Below are positions 40,035 through 43,533 of a stretch of 43,533 nt of DNA, one piece after another. Location: the IMG/VR virus record IMGVR_UViG_3300033571_024612, positions 1 to 43,533 of that record; one strand, 5' to 3'. Within the stretch, counting starts at the first letter, position 1, and each line of letters opens with the position of its first letter. Below the pieces are notes generated by a model, which was given only the letters and a program-made list of their open reading frames with translations, was not told the DNA's origin and did not search any database. The position numbers and the translations under genes were made by a program. This DNA comes from a virus.

Positions 40035-41071
40035 TCAGTAGCCAGAGCGCTGCAGCTCTTCGTGGGCCACCACCAGCACCCGTGGCGGCATCTGGTTGTT
40101 GCTGAGCAGCCAGCGGATCGTGGCGGCCGTCGCCTGGGTGATGCGAGCGTTCTTGCCAGGGGCGTCGGAGATCTTGAACGGCAGGAACTGATCCTCGCTG
40201 CGGCCCTTGTTGCCCAGGCCCGGGAAGGCAGCAATCTCAACCATCGAGGCCAACCGCGCCATGGTGGTGCTGAGCTCGTTGGTCCGTTTGGCCCGTTCCT
40301 TCAGGGCCCAGGCGTAGGCCTTGAGCACCGCATCCACCGGCTGGTACGCGAAGCGCTCGGCATGCCAGCGGGGGTCCTGCGTCAGCCCGCTGGTGAGGAT
40401 CAGCTGGATCTCATCCCAGTCGGTGGGGGCAGTCTTGAGGTATGCCTCTATGCGGGCGCGGTGCTCGTCGCGGCTGAGGTTCTCCTCCGGCCTCGGGGCT
40501 TCGGCGCCGTCTTCGGCGCCGGCGGCTTTCCCCCCGCCGTCATCGCCGCCTTCTCATCGATCAGGAACTGCTGCAGCTCATTGATTAGATCGGCCGGTAG
40601 CTGGGCCGTGTGGGCCTCGCTCCAGTCGCCGGGCTCCAGCTTCACCCAGTCCTGGCTGTCGGGGTCGAGGTAGTCGCCGCGGCCGATCAGCAGAGTGGTG
40701 ACAAGGGCTTTCTTCTGATCGTCCATGGTGGCCTGGGACGAGAGGAAGGTGATCAGCCGCTGCGGATCACTGTTGAGCAACCCGAAGGCCTGCAGGGTGC
40801 CCTGCAGCGAATCCGGATCGTTGGGATTGGCCACCCTTGATAGATCCTGGATCAGCTTGTCCACCTCCTCGATGGGCATGCCGGTGTCCTTGGCGATGCC
40901 ATCGGCCAGGCGGTAGAAGCTGCCGAGAGAAACGCACCGCTCCCGGTCGTGCTGCTCCATCAGCTCTGCTTCGCCCTGGAGCACCTTGCCGTAGACGGCG
41001 AGGCGGAATACGCCGCCGATCACCTTGTGGCCGGTGCGGAACGACGCCAGAAGGCGACTGGCTACGGTCAT
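40035..41071 (-). CDS. Tail assembly chaperone GT (produced by -1 frameshift)
   Basis: The fused reading starts at ATG 41071, shifts -1 at the slippery heptamer 40526-40532 and ends at 40035, giving about 345 residues. The downstream frame is a good protein throughout (LSRDEHRARIEAYLK, DWDEIQLILTSGL, RFAYQPVDAVLKAYAWALKE, then PRVLVVAHEELQ). In lambda, gpGT binds the tape measure while gpG coats it, and the ratio is set by the frameshift. This gene's place between tail tube and tape measure agrees. The T part has no good start codon of its own near the junction. Confidence 0.85.
40448..41071 (-). CDS. Tail assembly chaperone G (zero-frame product)
   Basis: 207 residues when no frameshift occurs. 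It is helical (FRLAVYGKVLQGEAELMEQH, IEEVDKLIQDLSRVANPNDP, LITFLSSQATMDDQKKALV) and ends in a basic Pro/Arg tail (PKPRGRRRTS). Size and position match lambda-type gpG. The ATG overlaps the stop of the preceding small gene. Confidence 0.85.
   Translation of the reverse strand: MTVASRLLASFRTGHKVIGGVFRLAVYGKVLQGEAELMEQHDRERCVSLGSFYRLADGIAKDTGMPIEEVDKLIQDLSRVANPNDPDSLQGTLQAFGLLNSDPQRLITFLSSQATMDDQKKALVTTLLIGRGDYLDPDSQDWVKLEPGDWSEAHTAQLPADLINELQQFLIDEKAAMTAGGKPPAPKTAPKPRGRRRTSAATSTAPA
40526..40532 (-). promoter_or_regulatory. Programmed -1 frameshift slippery site GGGAAAG
   Basis: Read on the minus strand the zero-frame codons are GCG GGG GGA AAG CCG. The heptamer G-GGA-AAG fits X-XXY-YYZ and is the same heptamer used in lambda G/GT. 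After the slip, reading continues GGG AAA GCC, the frame of the downstream part. GC-rich repeats just after could form a stimulatory stem (GGCGCCGAAGACGGCGCC). Confidence 0.9.
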
Positions 41072-41316
41072 GTGAGAGGCCGGATGGCCGCACGGATCTG
41101 AAAGCCAACGTAGCGCTGGCCTTGGTTCAGGACATCCTCGGGCAGGGTCAGCCAGAACTCAGCGCCGCCCTGGGGCGGGGTGACAAGCACCTCTGCATCA
41201 GTGGCGCCGGCCTCCACCACCAGCATGCCTACCGTGAGCTCGCTGGGGGTATCGGGGCCCCTGCAGTCGATCGCCACCACGTTCTGCATGGGGGTGAGCA
41301 GCAGGCGGTGGAACAT
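41068..41316 (-). CDS. Hypothetical small tail-region protein, 82 aa
   Basis: Starts at ATG 41316 (MFHRLLLTPMQNVVAIDCRG); ATG 41289 is an alternative. Beta-rich: LTVGMLVVEAGATDAEVLVT, AEFWLTLPEDV and QRYVGFQIRAAIRPL. Its stop overlaps the G chaperone start. It may be a small structural or assembly protein. Confidence 0.55.
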   Translation of the reverse strand: MFHRLLLTPMQNVVAIDCRGPDTPSELTVGMLVVEAGATDAEVLVTPPQGGAEFWLTLPEDVLNQGQRYVGFQIRAAIRPLT

Positions 41317-41343
41317 GGGGCTGGAGCTGCTGCTGCCAGTGTG

Positions 41344-41372
41344 GCCCGGGTGATGCCCGGGTGATGCCCGGG
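41344..41372. repeat. Three tandem GCCCGGG(TGAT) units
   Basis: GCCCGGGTGAT occurs at 41344-41354 and 41355-41365, and a third GCCCGGG at 41366-41372. Each unit is itself a near palindrome. The array lies in the 74-base gap between two small leftward genes. Confidence 0.6.
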
Positions 41373-41390
41373 CCCTGCTGCAGGTGCTGC

Positions 41391-41657
41391 TCACACTCGC
41401 ATGAACAGCCAGCTGGCGCAGCCCGGTGGATAGACGCTGCATTGCTTGCCGGCGGAGAGCTTGCCGCGGCCGATGAGGCGCCAGCCGTCGCGTTTGGCAC
41501 CGACTGAACGGGCGGCGGCCCACTTGTTGATGGTGTGGGCCTCCAGTACCGAGCCCGAACGGCGTCTCACGGCACCGCTCTCGGCGCCCAGCCTTGCGGG
41601 GAGGGCCGACCCCACCCACCAGTGCAAGAGTACGGGAGGCGGGGCAACGCCAGCCAT
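41391..41657 (-). CDS. Hypothetical protein, 88 aa
   Basis: From ATG 41657 (MAGVAPPPVLLHWWVGSALP). Basic, with several Arg/Ser/Ala-rich stretches (AHTINKWAAARSVGAKRDGW) and a possible Cys pair near the end. No family recognised. Its first codons lie only 26 bases from the divergent secreted-protein gene. Confidence 0.5.
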   Translation of the reverse strand: MAGVAPPPVLLHWWVGSALPARLGAESGAVRRRSGSVLEAHTINKWAAARSVGAKRDGWRLIGRGKLSAGKQCSVYPPGCASWLFMRV

Positions 41658-41683
41658 CCCGCGATCACCTTGCTTCGGATCCG

Positions 41684-41980
41684 ATGCGACCACGCCGCTT
41701 CCCCCTTCTGATGGCCGCGGCCGCCGTAGGGTGCCTGGTGAGCACATCCGTTCCGCCGGCCCGCGCGGGCGTCAGCACGGCGGCATGGATGACAGCCTCT
41801 GTGTTTTGCAGAGGCCTTGCAGCAGGCCTGTCAGTCAAGGAGGCCATTCGCGTGGCATGGAGCGACAATTTGCTGCTGTGGTCAAATGAAATGGGCGATC
41901 CGACCTTCAATCAGTTCTTGGTGTCCGAAGCGCTGAAGCAGTGCCCTGATCTGATGCGACGAAACGCACCGCCGCAATGA
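41684..41980 (+). CDS. Small secreted protein (moron) inserted in the tail operon
   Basis: 98 residues on the strand opposite to all surrounding tail genes. The start MRPRRFPLLMAAAAVGCLVS, then ending with ARA/G near residue 28, is a clear Sec signal peptide with an A-x-A-type cleavage site. The mature part (FCRGLAAGLSVKEAIRVAWS, then ALKQCPDLMRR) has two Cys that could form a disulphide, a pattern seen in small exported proteins of picocyanobacteria. It has its own hairpin terminator at 41984. Together this is the definition of a moron: an independently expressed cargo gene, perhaps for superinfection exclusion or envelope change. Function unknown. Confidence 0.75.
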   Translation: MRPRRFPLLMAAAAVGCLVSTSVPPARAGVSTAAWMTASVFCRGLAAGLSVKEAIRVAWSDNLLLWSNEMGDPTFNQFLVSEALKQCPDLMRRNAPPQ

Positions 41981-41983
41981 AAA

Positions 41984-42010
41984 AGGGGCCCCGCAGGGCC
42001 CCTCTCTTCG
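41984..42010. terminator. Bidirectional intrinsic terminator
   Basis: AGGGGCCC and GGGCCCCT form an 8-bp stem with a CGCA loop (41984-42003). Rightward it is followed by CTCTTC. Leftward, the stem is followed by five T residues (bases 41980-41984 as A on the + strand), a stronger signal. It ends the secreted-protein transcript and could reduce leftward reading beyond the major tail gene. Confidence 0.75.
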
Positions 42011-42033
42011 CTCTGGCGGCCGCGGCCTGGTGA

Positions 42034-43044
42034 TCAAGCGGTGCGGAAGGTGGTGGAGAAGCCTGCCAACGGCCGGCGGATGCCGGCGGCATCGGCCACC
42101 AGGGTGGCATTGACGGCCTGGGTGATCGCCCCGTTGCGCACCACCAGGCGGTAGATGGTGGCGGCCGCCAGGTCGGCGGAGGGGTTGATCGTCACCACAC
42201 CACCAGCCAGGGTCACCACCGCCGGCACTCGAACGCCGGAGCTGGCCACCTCGAGGCGGAAGCCGCTGCCATCGGCCGCGCCCAGCGCCAGCTGGGTGAG
42301 CGGAGCGGTGCCATCGCTGGTGTAGGTCACGGTCAGGTTGTTGCCCACCGCCACCGCCGAGCCGTTGTCGGCCGGCACCACCGCATAGCGACGGCTGCCG
42401 GTGCCGGGCGCCGTGCTGAGGATCACGCTCTGGACCGCACCGGTGGCCAGCGGCGCGCTGCCGGCGTTGAAACGGCCGAACACCGCCCTGGCGCGGCTCA
42501 TGCCATCGAACGTCACGGTGATCAGGTCTTCGGCGGCCTGGGGCTCCTTGTAGTTGCGCAGCGCAGCGTTGAAACAGGCGTAGTCGTAGATGTAGTCGCC
42601 GGTGTTGCCGCCAGCGCGGCCCAGCTCCTTGAACATCTCCACAAACACCTCCGAGTCGGTGTTGTAGCGGGCCTGCTCAACAATGGCGAACTCTTCGGAG
42701 TAGTCGCCGCGGAACTCAGGGCAGCCACCAGCGGCGCCCTGCACAATCAGCTTGGAGAAGAAGGTGTCGAACGAGGCGCTCACCTTGCTGCCGGTAGTGA
42801 CCGAATCGCTCCAGCCTTCGTCACCGATCAGGCGAAACTCCCGATCGTTGTTGTCGACATTGAACGACACCTGTTTGACGGTCTGCAGCTCCCGGGCCCA
42901 GTCGCCGGGGTCGAGGGTGGGGCGGGTGATGAAGCCGGACTCATCGCGCGTGGCGAAATAGCGGCAGGGGGCGCGCAGGGGGGTCATCAGCAGCACACTG
43001 CGGTGCGCCTTGACAAAGCTCTGCCCGATCGCGGTATCAGTCAT
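42034..43044 (-). CDS. Major tail tube protein with C-terminal Ig-like domain
   Basis: 336 residues. Residues 1-200 are the tube part (MTDTAIGQSFVKAHRSVLLM, GDYSEEFAIVEQARYNTDSE, DYIYDYACFNAALRNYKE, ITVTFDGMSRARAVFGRFN), assembled into the hollow shaft. Residues 210-330 form a bacterial Ig/SbsA-like decoration domain (VQSVILSTAPGTGSRRYAVV, VVTINPSADLAAATIYRLVV, FSTTFRTA). Lambda gpV has the same two-part design. Position upstream of the G/GT genes agrees. A leftward terminator follows 24-30 bases after the stop. Confidence 0.75.
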   Translation of the reverse strand: MTDTAIGQSFVKAHRSVLLMTPLRAPCRYFATRDESGFITRPTLDPGDWARELQTVKQVSFNVDNNDREFRLIGDEGWSDSVTTGSKVSASFDTFFSKLIVQGAAGGCPEFRGDYSEEFAIVEQARYNTDSEVFVEMFKELGRAGGNTGDYIYDYACFNAALRNYKEPQAAEDLITVTFDGMSRARAVFGRFNAGSAPLATGAVQSVILSTAPGTGSRRYAVVPADNGSAVAVGNNLTVTYTSDGTAPLTQLALGAADGSGFRLEVASSGVRVPAVVTLAGGVVTINPSADLAAATIYRLVVRNGAITQAVNATLVADAAGIRRPLAGFSTTFRTA

Positions 43045-43106
43045 GGTGGGGTCCTTGAAGGGGTCGGGGGAAGGGAGAGAAACGGCCGCTGTGCAGCCCG
43101 TGGCTG

Positions 43107-43523
43107 TCAGCCGGAGGCTGCCAGGGAGGCGATGTAGACGGGATCGGGCAGCTCCACGATGAGCCGCTCGTAGGTGTCATCAGTTTGTGGCTGGTGACGT
43201 TGCTGGGCGGTGGGCCAGGCGCGGTACGCCAGCAGCCGCACCGCCTCGAGGTTGCTGCTGGTATCGAACTGGGTGAAGGTCACCGTCCAGGTGCGCATCG
43301 TGGCCATGGTGCGCGTGGCGGCACCCAGCAGCTCGCGCTCTGGGGCCTCGGTGAGCACCGCCTCGATGCCGGTGGCTGTGTAGCTGGGCCGCACCTGCCC
43401 CCTGCCCACCGTCCAGAAGGCCTGGATCGGAGGGCCGCTTGGCCGCTGGTACTGACCCAACAGTGGGCCAAACAGCATGCGCAGCTCATCGGCCACCTGC
43501 CGCAGGCTCGCGCCCAGCTCCAC
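43107..43523 (-). CDS. Tail terminator or head-tail connector-like protein (possibly incomplete)
   Basis: GTG at 43523 gives 138 residues; the frame is still open to the window edge, so a start outside cannot be excluded. MELGASLRQVADELRMLFG, then TMRTWTVTFTQFDTSSNLEA and RLIVELPDPVYIASLA fit a small alpha/beta protein like lambda gpU/gpZ. Its position right before the tail tube gene supports a tail completion role. Confidence 0.5.
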   Translation of the reverse strand: MELGASLRQVADELRMLFGPLLGQYQRPSGPPIQAFWTVGRGQVRPSYTATGIEAVLTEAPERELLGAATRTMATMRTWTVTFTQFDTSSNLEAVRLLAYRAWPTAQQRHQPQTDDTYERLIVELPDPVYIASLAASG

Positions 43524-43533
43524 CTGGCAGCGA

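Noticed and set aside
1-43533. HIP1 (GCGATCGC) enrichment pointing to a filamentous or freshwater host
   Set aside because: Only a few copies were found (for example 6509 and 18983), not enough to claim enrichment.

Overview
The window is a high-GC segment of a tailed phage or prophage with a long, lambda-like non-contractile tail (siphovirus type). It most likely comes from a picocyanobacterial host of the Synechococcus/Cyanobium kind. The evidence is a DUF1073-type portal, a large terminase, a lambda-ordered tail module (tube, G/GT frameshift pair, tape measure, L-like, NlpC/P60, J-like), an Erf recombinase with DUF2303, a replication-initiator-like gene, two lysis enzymes, and several small cyanobacterial-type genes. 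No capsid, scaffold or head-protease gene was seen. The portal runs off the left edge and the tail genes start at the right edge, both read leftward, so the head genes probably lie outside the window. If the genome is circular or permuted, they would lie between the two window ends.

Layout. 1-1923 (-): portal, cut by the window edge. 2025-3895 (+): a four-gene cassette facing against its neighbours, encoding a sigma-70-like factor, a LexA-type DNA-binding domain without the peptidase, and two small NblA-like proteins. A near-consensus cyanobacterial LexA box lies between the first two genes. 3942-7262 (-): large terminase, a probable small-terminase region, a multi-HTH protein and a ParB-like protein. 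7339-8199 (+): a serine-recombinase-like protein with no catalytic domain. 8209-14250 (-): a tightly packed, translationally coupled early operon led by a replication-initiator-like gene that contains six palindromic repeats. It also holds a dATP/dGTP pyrophosphohydrolase-like gene, a nucleotidyltransferase gene broken by an apparent 13-bp slippage deletion, an intron-endonuclease-type DNA-binding protein and many tiny overlapping genes. 14251-14642: control region with a candidate structured RNA and a direct repeat. 14643-20909 (+): Erf, DUF2303, a PD-(D/E)XK/Vsr-like nuclease, hypotheticals, and an M15 peptidase endolysin. 20956-43523 (-): lysozyme-like gene, holin-region membrane proteins, a very large tail fibre, and the tail module, interrupted at 41684-41980 by a + strand gene for a small secreted protein.

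How it may work together. The divergent early operons supply replication and recombination. The leftward late genes build the tail and lyse the cell. The sigma/LexA-like/NblA-like cassette looks like an accessory host-takeover module: it could redirect host RNA polymerase, sense or interfere with the SOS response, and dismantle phycobilisomes. That combined role is inference; only the individual family resemblances can be read from the sequence. Several early genes are joined by 4-nt stop/start overlaps, so small proteins of 28-50 residues are likely real.
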